DNA of 64,000 nucleotides from Mesorhizobium_K sp040049215. GTDB lineage: Bacteria > Pseudomonadota > Alphaproteobacteria > Rhizobiales > Rhizobiaceae. Below the pieces are notes generated by a model. That model ran no database searches. It saw only the letters and a program-made list of their open reading frames with translations, and was not told the DNA's origin. A program made the translations under genes and the position numbers. The stretch lies in the NCBI RefSeq assembly GCF_040049215.1, contig NZ_JBDZDN010000001.1, positions 1,488,001 through 1,552,000 on the forward strand, in the 5' to 3' direction. Shown piece after piece: positions 44,837-52,965 of this stretch (positions are counted from its first letter, which is position 1; each line of letters begins with the position of its first letter).

Positions 44837-45514
44837 ATGGCTCTGGCGCTTCCAAAACTCAGATGGCTGGTCATCGGCGCAATCGCCGCGGGCGTCTGGG
44901 TCGTGCGCGAGGATCTGTCGGGTCCGCGACCGCCCGAGCGTGTGCCAACGCGAATCGAGCGCAGCTTGGAGGCGAAACCGCGGCCGCAGAAACCCGGGGC
45001 TGCCGTGGCAAAAGCCGACAAGCGGCCTGCCGAAAAGCCCTCGCCATCCAAAACGGCAGAAAAACCTGTTCCGCCAAAGCCGGTGACGGGCAAGCCTGTC
45101 CCGCAAAAGACAGTCGCCCAAAAGGCCGCCCCCCAGAACGTCGCACCGCAGAAGACCGCTCTTCTCCTGCCGAAGTCGATCGACCGCCCGCCGTCCAAGC
45201 CGCAGAAGATCGTCACCGGCTCGATCAGTAGGCCTGGCAAGCCGACCTTCGTACAGACCAAGGCGAAGGTGTTTATGCGGGAGCAGGCGAGAGCCGATGC
45301 CCCGATCATCGCCACTCTGGGGCCTCGAACCGTCATGCGCGAATTGGCCCGGTCGGGCGAGTGGCGGCTGGTGCTCGGCGACGGCCGCAAGGGATGGGTG
45401 CGCGCGGACTATCTGGTGAGGCCTACCTTCCTCCCGCGCCGGCCGAAGCTGCCGGTCGCGGATGTCAGGCAGGCGAAGGCGAACGCCTCAGCCAAGCCGG
45501 TCAAGGCTCAATAG
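44837..45514 (+). CDS. SH3-domain protein with Pro/Lys-rich linker
   Basis: A 225-residue protein with an N-terminal membrane anchor or signal (about 8-24), a long proline/lysine-rich low-complexity linker (about 35-130) and a bacterial SH3-like domain at about 138-195 (VFMREQARADAPIIATL to GWVRADYLVRP). Such domains bind peptide or cell wall in the periplasm. The SH3 core resembles the SH3_4 family of alphaproteobacteria. Function unknown; it ends 5 bp from the convergent Lrp-like gene. Confidence 0.8.
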   Translation: MALALPKLRWLVIGAIAAGVWVVREDLSGPRPPERVPTRIERSLEAKPRPQKPGAAVAKADKRPAEKPSPSKTAEKPVPPKPVTGKPVPQKTVAQKAAPQNVAPQKTALLLPKSIDRPPSKPQKIVTGSISRPGKPTFVQTKAKVFMREQARADAPIIATLGPRTVMRELARSGEWRLVLGDGRKGWVRADYLVRPTFLPRRPKLPVADVRQAKANASAKPVKAQ

Positions 45515-45519
45515 GCGGG

Positions 45520-45756
45520 TCAGAACGCCTTGAATGTCAGCGTGGTCAGCGAGCGCACGATGCCCGGCACATTGGCGACATGCTCGTTGATGAACTTGCC
45601 GATGTCGTCCTCGGTGTCGATGTAGATCTTCATCAACAGGTCATACTCGCCGCTGGTCGAGTAGAGTTCGGAGACGATTTCGCGCTCGAACAGCGCGTCG
45701 GCAACCTCGTAGGTCTTGCCGGGCTGGCACTGCAGCTGCACAAAAACGGCTCTCAT
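45520..45756 (-). CDS. Stand-alone Lrp/AsnC effector-binding (RAM) domain protein
   Basis: A 78-residue protein that corresponds to the C-terminal ligand-binding domain of Lrp/AsnC regulators, without the DNA-binding part (VFVQLQCQPGKTYEVADAL, then GEYDLLMKIYIDTEDDIGKFI). Such single-domain proteins form dimers or decamers and may bind amino acids. It could modulate a full-length Lrp elsewhere; its target is not evident from the neighbours. Confidence 0.9.
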   Translation of the reverse strand: MRAVFVQLQCQPGKTYEVADALFEREIVSELYSTSGEYDLLMKIYIDTEDDIGKFINEHVANVPGIVRSLTTLTFKAF

Positions 45757-45828
45757 CTCGACTTTCTCGTCTTTGCGACCGGACGTTGGGCTCGTCGACC
45801 CCGTCGATAACGCGTTAGGGTCTCGCTA

Positions 45829-46659
45829 TCAATCCGCCAGCAGCGCCCGCGTCAAGGGGTGGGCCGGGTCGGTTAGCCCGTCGATGATGGTGAAATGATG
45901 CCGGTCGGGCTCTTCGACCAGCGCGGTCGCGCCGCCGACGCCCACCCAGGCATTGGCGAGCAGCGCGCTCTGGCGGATGAATTCTGAGCGCTCGCCGCCG
46001 CCGACCCAGCAGGTCACGCGCATTCCGTCGACCGGCTCCAGGAACAGCGGGCTCTCGGCCATCGCTTCGGCATGGTCGATGTGCAGTGTGGCGCTCAGCG
46101 CCGTGCGCATCAAGGGACGCAGATCGTGCAGACCGGAGATCGAAACGACGTTGCGGAGGCGGGAAAGAACATCCTTCGACAGGGGCGTATCGGCGCAGAC
46201 CAGCCGCGCCGCCAAATGGCCGCCGGCGGAATGGCCGGTAAGCTGGATCGGCCCGCCGACCATGCCGGCTATCTTATCTATTGCCGTGCCGATCTCCTTT
46301 GTGATGCCGGCAATGCGGGTTTCCGGGCAAAGCGTGTAGGTCGGCATGGCGACTGCGTAGCCGCGGTCGACCGGCCCCTTCGCCAGATGCGACCAGTAGG
46401 ACTGGTCGAAGCGCATCCAGTAGCCGCCGTGGATGAAAACGACGAGGCCTTTCGGCTCCGCGTCCGGCAGGAAAAGGTCGAAGCGGTTGCGGGGCCGCGC
46501 GCCATAGGCGAGGTCCAGCTTCGCCTTTCCTGCTGCTACGCGCCCTTCGCGGTAGGCTCTCGCCGGGTCGACCCAGGCGTCCGGCCAGCGGTCGCCGCCG
46601 GCGATGTTAGCGCCATTGGTGTAGGCGTCGTCCCAGTCCGAAATGCGATGATGATACAT
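45829..46659 (-). CDS. Alpha/beta hydrolase, arylformamidase (KynB)-like
   Basis: A 276-residue cytosolic hydrolase with the oxyanion motif HGGYW (77-81), nucleophile elbow GHSAGG (Ser144), and C-terminal His in EEPDRHHFTIIDGL. The HGGYW and GHSAGGHLAARL pair is typical of kynurenine formamidase-like and carbamate-type esterases. The ATG at 46659 follows GGAGGAC, a strong ribosome site. Kynurenine pathway genes are not nearby, so the substrate is open. It is divergent from the amino-acid-binding protein gene across 249 bp. Confidence 0.85.
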   Translation of the reverse strand: MYHHRISDWDDAYTNGANIAGGDRWPDAWVDPARAYREGRVAAGKAKLDLAYGARPRNRFDLFLPDAEPKGLVVFIHGGYWMRFDQSYWSHLAKGPVDRGYAVAMPTYTLCPETRIAGITKEIGTAIDKIAGMVGGPIQLTGHSAGGHLAARLVCADTPLSKDVLSRLRNVVSISGLHDLRPLMRTALSATLHIDHAEAMAESPLFLEPVDGMRVTCWVGGGERSEFIRQSALLANAWVGVGGATALVEEPDRHHFTIIDGLTDPAHPLTRALLAD

Positions 46660-46743
46660 GCCGTCCTCCAATGCCGCTTCATAGCGGCAACCGTTCAAAC
46701 TGTCATCCAGGGCTGCGCTGGACCATCCGATTGGATCGGGCGT

Positions 46744-46761
46744 TGCGCTTTACAAAGCGCA
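46744..46761. promoter_or_regulatory. 18-bp palindrome between divergent genes
   Basis: TGCGCTTT at 46744-46751 and AAAGCGCA at 46754-46761 form a perfect inverted repeat with a 2-bp centre, which suits a dimeric DNA-binding protein better than an RNA hairpin. It lies between the hydrolase gene and the substrate-binding protein gene. Confidence 0.4.
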
Positions 46762-46908
46762 CGGGCAAACACAGTATCGCCGCCTCGAGGACAGGGTCCC
46801 GAAAGCGCCGGGCGGTTTCGGAAGACCGTGCTCAAGCATGGGCACAGGCGCGGCCATGCCGCGTATGTTTCGTGTCAGGTTCAAAAAGTATTCTAGGGAG
46901 GTTCCCAA

Positions 46909-48120
46909 ATGAAAGACCCCATCCGCAAAACGCTCGCTGCGTCAGTTGCCGGCGCCGCGATGATTGCGGCCTCCGCCGCTTCCGCGGCCGACGTCAAGAT
47001 CGGTTTCCTCGGCGGCTTCACCGGCCCGATCGAGACGCTTGTCCCGCCGATCCATGAAGGCGCCAAGCTCGCCGTCAAGCAGATCAACGAACAGGGCGGC
47101 ATCCTCGACGGCCAACTCGTCATGGTGCAGGGCGATTCGACCTGCGCCGACGCGACCGCCGCCTCGAACGCCGCCGACCGCATGGTCAACGCCGAGAAGG
47201 TGACCGCGCTGGTCGGCCCGCTCTGCTCGGGCGAGACGATCGCCGCCGCCAACAGCGCCGCCATCCCCGGCAATGTCGTCATCGTGTCACCGGCCGCGAC
47301 CTCGCCGGCTCTGACCTCGATCGACGACAAGGACACGCTGTTCCGCACGACGCCGTCGGACGCCTACAGCGGCGACGTGCTCGCCAAGCTGTTGAAGCAG
47401 AAGGGTCACGACAACATCGCCATCACCTATGTCAACAACGACTACGGCAAGGGATTCGCCGACGCGCTGAAGACGGCCTTCGAGAAGGAGGGCGGTACGG
47501 TTGCGGCGAGCGAAGCGCATGAGGACGGCAAGGCCGACTATCGCGCCGAGATCGGATCGCTCGCTTCGTCAGGCGCCGAGATGCTGGTCGTGCTGGCCTA
47601 TGTCGACGGCTCCGGCCAGACCATCATCCGCCAGGCGCTCGAAGGCGGCGACTTCGCCAAGTTCGCCGGCGGCGACGGCATGATCGGCGACAGCCTTGTG
47701 ACCGCGATCGGGGAAGGCAAGCTCGATGGCTTCATCGGCACCAAGATCGGCCGCTCGGAGACGCCGGGCACGGCGATGTATGCAGAAGCTGCGAAGGCCG
47801 CCGGTCTCAACCCGGACGCTTCCTTCGCGCCGCAGGCCTATGACGCGGCCTTCCTGATCGGCCTCGCCATCCAGAAACTCGGTAAGGACAGCCGCGACGG
47901 ATTGAGCGCCGCGCTGCGCGAAGTCGCGACGGCGCCGGGCGAGACCATCTATCCGGGCGAGTGGGAAAAGGCCAAGAAGCTGCTCGCCGAAGGCAAGGAC
48001 ATCAACTACGAGGGTGCTTCCGGCAGCCAGGAATTCGACGCCGCCGGCGACGTGCCCGGCGTCATCATCGAGATGGTCGTCGAAGGCAAGGGGTTCAAGG
48101 AAGTCGGCACGGTCAACTGA
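46909..48120 (+). CDS. Periplasmic branched-chain amino-acid-type ABC substrate-binding protein, orphan
   Basis: A 403-residue exported protein: signal peptide of about 26 residues (AASAASAADVKIG), then the LivK-like (Peripla_BP_6) two-lobed fold with GFLGGFTGPIETLVPPIHEGAKLAV, VTALVGPLCSGETIAAA and ITYVNNDYGKGFADALK. AGGGAGG precedes the ATG. No permease or ATPase gene is near, so it either works with a transporter coded elsewhere or acts as a sensor. It ends in a strong terminator and is monocistronic. Confidence 0.92.
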   Translation: MKDPIRKTLAASVAGAAMIAASAASAADVKIGFLGGFTGPIETLVPPIHEGAKLAVKQINEQGGILDGQLVMVQGDSTCADATAASNAADRMVNAEKVTALVGPLCSGETIAAANSAAIPGNVVIVSPAATSPALTSIDDKDTLFRTTPSDAYSGDVLAKLLKQKGHDNIAITYVNNDYGKGFADALKTAFEKEGGTVAASEAHEDGKADYRAEIGSLASSGAEMLVVLAYVDGSGQTIIRQALEGGDFAKFAGGDGMIGDSLVTAIGEGKLDGFIGTKIGRSETPGTAMYAEAAKAAGLNPDASFAPQAYDAAFLIGLAIQKLGKDSRDGLSAALREVATAPGETIYPGEWEKAKKLLAEGKDINYEGASGSQEFDAAGDVPGVIIEMVVEGKGFKEVGTVN

Positions 48121-48141
48121 GACCGCCAACGATCAACGGAG

Positions 48142-48176
48142 AAGCCCGGGAGCGATGATCCCGGGCTTTCTTCTTG
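48142..48176 (+). terminator. Terminator after the substrate-binding protein gene
   Basis: AAGCCCGGGA at 48142-48151 pairs with TCCCGGGCTT at 48159-48168 across a 7-nt loop, followed by TCTTCTT. Confidence 0.85.
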
Positions 48177-48262
48177 GCGCAACGGATCGTCTGTCCGCGG
48201 CTCTGGTCGCGGCGCCGAACATCATGTCTTGTTGCCACACAGCGCGGCAAGGAGATGCCTCA

Positions 48263-48544
48263 ATGACCGGATCGGCTAAGGCGACCGTCCTCATCGACAA
48301 CGAGCGGGTGATCGTCACCGAATACCGCTTCCAGCCCGGCCAGAACACCGGCTGGCACCGCCACGCGCACGACTACGTCATCGTGCCGATGGCGGATGGA
48401 AAGCTGAAGATCGTGACCGGGGAAGGCGAGAACTTCGCCGAGATGACGAAGGGTGCGCCCTATTTCCGCAGGGAAGGCGTCGAGCACGACGTCATCAGCG
48501 CAAATGAGGGCGAATACGCCTTCATCGAGATCGAACTGAAATAA
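48263..48544 (+). CDS. Small cupin-domain protein
   Basis: A 93-residue single-domain cupin. The metal-site motif WHRHAHDYVIVPMADG (residues about 31-46) and a second motif near REGVEHDVISANEGEYAFIEIE are intact. The ATG at 48263 follows AAGGAG; the longer open frame upstream crosses the terminator of the preceding gene and is rejected. Members include isomerases, dioxygenases and sensors, so no substrate is assigned. Confidence 0.85.
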   Translation: MTGSAKATVLIDNERVIVTEYRFQPGQNTGWHRHAHDYVIVPMADGKLKIVTGEGENFAEMTKGAPYFRREGVEHDVISANEGEYAFIEIELK

Positions 48545-48862
48545 TCCCACTCCGTCTAAGCCGCGACGCCCCCGCCGCCCTCAAAGGCGCGGATGGCTTG
48601 ACGCGCCCTGGCTCAGGGCGACTATGCAACCCCGAAAAAGCCTAAGCGATTCAGCGCAATAACAGTCAGTTCAGCACCTTGCCGGATGTGAATATCTGCA
48701 TGCAGATGCGGCATTTCGAAGCAATGCGCGAGCATAACAGAGTGTTTCCCAGTGTTTCGAAACGTGTGGCTGCGCCGCGGAACGGTCTGGTCTCTGCCGC
48801 ATTTGGTGCCTTATTCCCTATGTACCCAGCCGTCTAACAATATTGACGGAGAAACTTGGACG
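48545..48862. other. Intergenic region with palindromes upstream of the RlpA-like gene
   Basis: About 318 bp with no credible gene. It contains a 6-bp hairpin (CGCCCT/AGGGCG near 48604-48620) and the perfect 14-bp palindrome ATCTGCATGCAGAT at 48694-48707, which could be an operator for the RlpA-like gene. Confidence 0.5.
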
Positions 48863-49219
48863 ATGACAAAAAGCACAATCGCAGCCGGTGCCGCCGCACT
48901 GGCCGGCGCGCTTCTCTTGGCCGCATCCACGGTTCCCGCCTCGGCACAATGCGGCAGCGCCTCCTGGTACGCGCTTTACTCCCAGACCGCGTCCGGCGAG
49001 CAGATGAATCCGGCGGAGCTGACCGCCGCGCACCGCACGCTCCCCTTCGGCACCAAGCTCAAGGTCACCAACCAGAAGAACGGCAAAACCGTCGTCGTGC
49101 GCATCAACGATCGCGGCCCTTTCATCAAGGGGCGCGTCATCGACCTCTCCAAGGGCGCGGCGAAGCAGCTCGGCTTCGTCAGCTCGGGCGTGACGAACAT
49201 TTGCATGGCCAAGGCGTAG
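48863..49219 (+). CDS. RlpA-like double-psi beta-barrel protein
   Basis: A 118-residue exported protein: signal peptide of about 28 residues (LLLAASTVPASAQC) and a DPBB domain with ASWYALYSQTASGEQ, AAHRTLPFGT (His57) and VRINDRGPF (Asp83), the residues used by RlpA lytic transglycosylases. It lacks the SPOR domain of full-length RlpA, as do many alphaproteobacterial short forms. A role in peptidoglycan turnover is inferred. Confidence 0.88.
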   Translation: MTKSTIAAGAAALAGALLLAASTVPASAQCGSASWYALYSQTASGEQMNPAELTAAHRTLPFGTKLKVTNQKNGKTVVVRINDRGPFIKGRVIDLSKGAAKQLGFVSSGVTNICMAKA

Positions 49220-49220
49220 C

Positions 49221-50276
49221 CTATCGCCCGAAAAATCGGTTCGCCGCCGTCTCGGCCATCGCCTCGGCGAGGCCAAGCCGCCATATCGATCGGCAATAGG
49301 CGCGAAAGTCGAAGCAGGGCAGGCCGGGGGCGACCTCGAACTCGATGAGGTGGACGGTGTCGTCGGCCTCGACGCGAAAATCCATCGAGAAGACGTCGCG
49401 AAGGCCCAGCCCCTGCATCAGACGCGCCGCGACGGCACGGATCTTTTTTGCCGCCTCCGGCTGGCTCTCCTCGACGGCGATGAGCTCGGGCACGGCCTGG
49501 CGGTCCTGGGCGATCGCCTCGGCGCCCGTTTCGCCGTAAAGCGCCAGCGAATCGTCCATCGTCTGGAAGTCGCCGCCTGAGTCGACGAAGACGATGCCCA
49601 GCGCCTCCGGCCCGGCCTCCGGTCGAACGGCGAGGAAGCTGGCGCGCACGTTGCGGCCCGGCACATAGGGCTGGACGACTACGGTGTCGCGATAGGCTTC
49701 GTGCACCCGGCCGCTCAGCGCCAAGGCTTCGTCGAGCGTATCGCAGCGCGAGTCCGGCCAGATGCCGATCTTGGCGCCCAGCCGGTTGGGCTTCACGAAC
49801 CAGCCACGTTCAGAACCGGGCGGTTGGCTGAGCCATTTCCCGTTCGCGGCAAGGCCGGCGAGCGGAACCGGCAGGCCGAGAGCGGAGAGCACGGCGCCGG
49901 AGCGGAACTTGTCCTGGCAGAGCGCGAAAAGCGAATCGTCGGCGCCAATGGTGGCGAGCCCGTTCAGCCGCGCAAGCGCCGGCGCCGCGCCGCCTCGAAA
50001 ATAGGCGATGCCGTCGGTCAGCGTCCAGACCAGCGTGCTGTCGCCCGGCCTGCCGGCAAGGCCCGTCGCGGCGTCGTCCAGCGCGAGCGGAAGAAAACCG
50101 AGGCCGCGGTCGGCGCAGCCTTCCTCGATGGCGGAAAACTCCGGCGCGAGGTCCGTCGACTGCGCCAGGTAAGAGGAAACTTCCACAATGTGACGTTCCG
50201 AAAAGCCCTTGGCGGCAAGACGCGTGCGGCAGGCCGCTTCGGGTTCGTAGACGAGGATGAGCGTGGGTCGATGCAT
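49221..50276 (-). CDS. ATP-grasp protein (D-Ala-D-Ala ligase-like)
   Basis: A 351-residue protein with an ATP-grasp core. GWFVKPNRLGAKIGI (nucleotide-binding lysine) is near residue 175, QPYVPGRNVRASFLAVRP near 220, and the metal-binding end DVFSMDFRV...HLIEFEVAPGLPCFDF near 300-328. The order resembles D-alanine-D-alanine ligase, but the N-terminal domain is unlike Ddl, so it probably joins another pair of amino or carboxylic acids. The ATG at 50276 was chosen; the longer open frame runs backward through the aldolase gene. It is 35 bp downstream of dgoA on the same strand. Confidence 0.8.
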   Translation of the reverse strand: MHRPTLILVYEPEAACRTRLAAKGFSERHIVEVSSYLAQSTDLAPEFSAIEEGCADRGLGFLPLALDDAATGLAGRPGDSTLVWTLTDGIAYFRGGAAPALARLNGLATIGADDSLFALCQDKFRSGAVLSALGLPVPLAGLAANGKWLSQPPGSERGWFVKPNRLGAKIGIWPDSRCDTLDEALALSGRVHEAYRDTVVVQPYVPGRNVRASFLAVRPEAGPEALGIVFVDSGGDFQTMDDSLALYGETGAEAIAQDRQAVPELIAVEESQPEAAKKIRAVAARLMQGLGLRDVFSMDFRVEADDTVHLIEFEVAPGLPCFDFRAYCRSIWRLGLAEAMAETAANRFFGR

Positions 50277-50311
50277 GAAATGTCCGGCCTTTGTTTGGCC
50301 AACGAAGAGCC

Positions 50312-50950
50312 TCACGAGGCTCCGGTAGCGAAGACAGCGTCCCAAGCCGCGACGGCGGCGATGGCGCGGCCGGCGACCGCCTCGACGCTCAGTCCCGGGG
50401 CGTAGAGGCTGGAGCCCAGCCCGAAGGTCGAGACGCCGATTTTCGCGTAGTCGCCAAAGTCCTTCTCGGAGACGCCGCCGACCGCGCCGGCGATCGTTTC
50501 CTTGGGCAGCACGGCCATGATCGCGGCGATGCCTTTCGCGCCAAGCGCGCTCGCCGGGAAGAATTTCAGCGCCGAGGCGCCAAGCGACAGCGCCAGGAAG
50601 GCTTCGGTCGGGGTGAAGACTCCGGGCATGGTGACCATGCCGTGATGGACGGCACGCTCCATGACTGATCGGTCGATGTTGGGACTGACCAGTAGCCTGC
50701 CGCCGGCGCGATGGAGGCTGTCCACCTGCCCGGCCGTCAGCACCGTGCCGGCGCCGACCAGCGCCGACTTCGGTAGCGAGCTTGCGAGCATCTCGATCGA
50801 ACGGAACGGATCGGGCGAATTCAGCGGCACCTCGATCGCCTCGATGCCGGCTTCGAAGACGGCGGCGCCGATGGCCAGCGTCTCGTCGGGCTTGACGCCG
50901 CGCAGGATGGCGACCAGCCGGCGGCGGAGTGTCGGGAAAGGAACGGTCAT
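50312..50950 (-). CDS. dgoA: 2-dehydro-3-deoxy-6-phosphogalactonate aldolase
   Basis: This enzyme splits KDPGal to pyruvate and glyceraldehyde 3-phosphate, the last step of the De Ley-Doudoroff galactose route. The 212-residue TIM-barrel protein has GVKPDETLAIG, the catalytic Glu in GIEAIEVPLNSP, GAGTVLT and the Schiff-base Lys in LKFFPASALG near residue 129. A KDPG aldolase is similar in sequence; the adjoining dgoK decides the call. The start overlaps the dgoK stop by 4 bp. Confidence 0.92.
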   Translation of the reverse strand: MTVPFPTLRRRLVAILRGVKPDETLAIGAAVFEAGIEAIEVPLNSPDPFRSIEMLASSLPKSALVGAGTVLTAGQVDSLHRAGGRLLVSPNIDRSVMERAVHHGMVTMPGVFTPTEAFLALSLGASALKFFPASALGAKGIAAIMAVLPKETIAGAVGGVSEKDFGDYAKIGVSTFGLGSSLYAPGLSVEAVAGRAIAAVAAWDAVFATGAS

Positions 50951-51933
50951 GGCGCGAGGCTTTCGGATGCGGGGCCGGTCGAGTCCGCACCCATCCAGCC
51001 GAGGCGCTTCGCCGCCTCGAACAGCCCGGCGCGGACGGCTTCGTCGGCATCGGCGGCCAGGACCGTGCAGCCGGCCAGCTTCAACGCCGCGGCATAGAGC
51101 GAGCCTAGCGGGCCGGAGGCGACGAGGATGACCTTGTTGGCCGGCGGATTGAACATCCGGCGCGCCGAGGCAATCTCGGCGCCGATCAGAAGGCCGGAAA
51201 GCGTCGCCGACGCGTCTTCCGGCGCGAGATCGTTGAGCAGCGTCGCGGCGCGGATGCGGAAAAGGGAGGGGCCGATATCGCCGCCCTGGCCGAGCGCCTC
51301 CGCGCAGGCGGCGACGAAGGCCGGCGTGTCGGGGAGCGGCGGCGCGGCGTTTTCGCCGAGCGAATGGCGCAGGATCGACTGCGTGGACAGGACTGAAAAC
51401 AGCTCGCCGGTGAGCCAGGTGCGGAAGCCGGAAATGACGCCGTCCTCTGCCTCGACCCACTTCGAGTGGGTACCGGGCATGCAGATGACATGCCGGCCGG
51501 AGGCAAACAGCGGAAGCAGGCCGGCAAGCTGCGTTTCCTCGCCGCGCATGACGTCCGGCGTTTCGGCGCTGCGCTGCGCCAGCCCCGGCAGGATTCTGAT
51601 TTCTCGCGGCTGGCCACCCCCCTGGCCAAGCCCCTGGCCGGGCACCGGAACGGCGCCGGCGAGGATGCCGTCGAGACCGGCCGGCAGCGTCACATAAGGC
51701 GCCTCGATCCAGCCCTGGCGCGCCCCGGCCATGCCGCAGATGATGGCGGGAAGGATTTCCGATGCCCCGGCGGCGGCGAGGTGTTTTTCCAGAATCGGTC
51801 CAAAGCCTTCGGCGCTCGCGGTGAGCATGCCCTCGCCGCTCCGCCGCTCGGCAAGTACCATGCCCGCCGCGTCGAGCAGCCAGAGCCGGAAGCTCGACGT
51901 GCCCCAGTCGACGGCGGCGACGGCCGGCTTCAT
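50947..51933 (-). CDS. dgoK: 2-dehydro-3-deoxygalactonokinase
   Basis: DgoK phosphorylates 2-keto-3-deoxygalactonate. The 328-residue ASKHA-fold sugar kinase has the phosphate-1 motif VDWGTSSFRLWLLD at 8-21, ICGMAGARQGW near 65 and MPGTHSKWV near 148. It lies between a dehydrogenase and dgoA and overlaps both by 1 and 4 bp, so the three are one translation-coupled operon. Confidence 0.94.
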   Translation of the reverse strand: MKPAVAAVDWGTSSFRLWLLDAAGMVLAERRSGEGMLTASAEGFGPILEKHLAAAGASEILPAIICGMAGARQGWIEAPYVTLPAGLDGILAGAVPVPGQGLGQGGGQPREIRILPGLAQRSAETPDVMRGEETQLAGLLPLFASGRHVICMPGTHSKWVEAEDGVISGFRTWLTGELFSVLSTQSILRHSLGENAAPPLPDTPAFVAACAEALGQGGDIGPSLFRIRAATLLNDLAPEDASATLSGLLIGAEIASARRMFNPPANKVILVASGPLGSLYAAALKLAGCTVLAADADEAVRAGLFEAAKRLGWMGADSTGPASESLAP

Positions 51934-52697
51934 CACAGATAGCCCCCGTCGACGACGAGCGTCTGCGCGGTAAGCATGCGCGAGGCGTCGGAGGCAAGGA
52001 AGAGGCACGGGCCGACCATGTCGTTGGGTTGCATGACCTCGCGGATGCATTGCTTGGCGACATGGGCGGCGAGCCCTTCCTCGGTGACCCACAGCTCGCG
52101 CTGCCGCTCGGTGATCACCCATCCGGGAGCCACGGCGTTGACGCGGATGCCGTGCGGGCCGAGCCGTCCGGCGAGCCCCTTGGTGAGTCCGACGATGCCG
52201 GCCTTTGCGGCCGTGTAGGACGGCATGTCGGGATGGTTGATCAGAAAGGAGGTCGAGGTGAAGTTGATGATCGAGCCTTTGCGCACCGCGATCATGCCGT
52301 CGGCGACGGCCTGTGCGGTGAAGAAATGCGGCCGAAGGTTGATCGCCTGATTGTTGTCCCAGAACTCCTCGGTGACCTCTGCGATATCGTGGCGCTGATC
52401 ATAGGCAGCGTTGTTGATGAGCACCGTGACCGGCCCGTGCGCCGCGGCGGCCTCGGCCGCCGCCCTGCGCAACGCTGCGATGTCGCGCAGATCCGCCTTC
52501 AGGAAGAGCGGACGGTGCGCAACATCGAACAGCTTGTCCACCAGCGCGCGGCTCGGCGCTTCGGCGATATCGATGAAGGCGACTTTGGCGCCCTGACGCG
52601 CGAACCCCTCCGTCAGCGCGGCTCCGATGCCGCTGCCGCCCCCGGTTATCAAGACGGAGGCGCCTTCGAGATCGGGAAAACGCGCCGATGGCATCAT
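51933..52697 (-). CDS. SDR-family dehydrogenase, probable galactose 1-dehydrogenase
   Basis: A 254-residue short-chain dehydrogenase with TGGGSGIG near 19, NNAAYDQRHD near 96, catalytic Ser-Tyr-Lys in STSFLINHPDMPSYTAAKAG and the C-terminal VVDGGYL. It shares a stop/start junction with dgoK. In rhizobia an SDR enzyme oxidises D-galactose to galactonolactone in front of dgoK-dgoA, so that role is inferred. The lactonase and galactonate dehydratase needed between are not in the window. Two adjacent ATGs (52697, 52694) are possible starts. Confidence 0.82.
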   Translation of the reverse strand: MMPSARFPDLEGASVLITGGGSGIGAALTEGFARQGAKVAFIDIAEAPSRALVDKLFDVAHRPLFLKADLRDIAALRRAAAEAAAAHGPVTVLINNAAYDQRHDIAEVTEEFWDNNQAINLRPHFFTAQAVADGMIAVRKGSIINFTSTSFLINHPDMPSYTAAKAGIVGLTKGLAGRLGPHGIRVNAVAPGWVITERQRELWVTEEGLAAHVAKQCIREVMQPNDMVGPCLFLASDASRMLTAQTLVVDGGYL

Positions 52698-52792
52698 GTG
52701 TGGTCTCACCCTGGATTTTTGCGCGCCATGATATCGGCGATGCTTGTGCAGAGGGCAAGACCTTTGCCGACGCCAGCCCAAATCGATTTATA

Positions 52793-52917
52793 GGGACAGC
52801 AGCGGTGTGAGATCCGCGAGAGTCCCCACCGACGGCAGGTGCGGAATCACGCAATCTTGCGGCGGCCCCAGGCTTTCTTGGACGCAGGACGAATTGACCC
52901 TCCCGGCTTTGCGTGAT
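52793..52917 (+). promoter_or_regulatory. Structured 5' leader of glcB (candidate cis-acting RNA)
   Basis: Nested pairings are visible: GGGAC 52793-52797 with GTCCC 52822-52826, enclosing GCGG 52802-52805 with CCGC 52814-52817; CACC 52827-52830 with GGTG 52838-52841; and a longer ATCACGCAA 52846-52854 with TTGCGTGAT 52909-52917. The leader ends about 50 nt before the glcB start. Parts recall riboswitch cores (CCGACGG), but no known class fits fully. Confidence 0.35.
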
Positions 52918-52965
52918 CAAAGGCCGGAAATTGGGCGGAAAATCCGATCTTTGGAGATGAGTGGA

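Noticed and set aside
49221..51050. 609-codon open frame on the minus strand covering the ATP-grasp gene and the aldolase region
   Set aside because: Only the part from 50276 onward has family similarity; the upstream part is the aldolase gene read in the wrong frame.
50312..52063. 583-codon minus-strand frame that would fuse an arginine-rich stretch to the aldolase
   Set aside because: The N-terminal 370 codons are dgoK in another frame. The aldolase starts at 50950.
52793..52917. Glycine or FMN riboswitch upstream of glcB
   Set aside because: Only fragments match. The GAGAG/CUCUC pairing of the glycine aptamer and the ACCGGCGGU block of the FMN aptamer are absent, so no named class is called.
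52744..52965. Upstream extension of malate synthase by 74 codons
   Set aside because: It has no similarity to the family, crosses the structured leader, and a good ribosome site precedes 52966.
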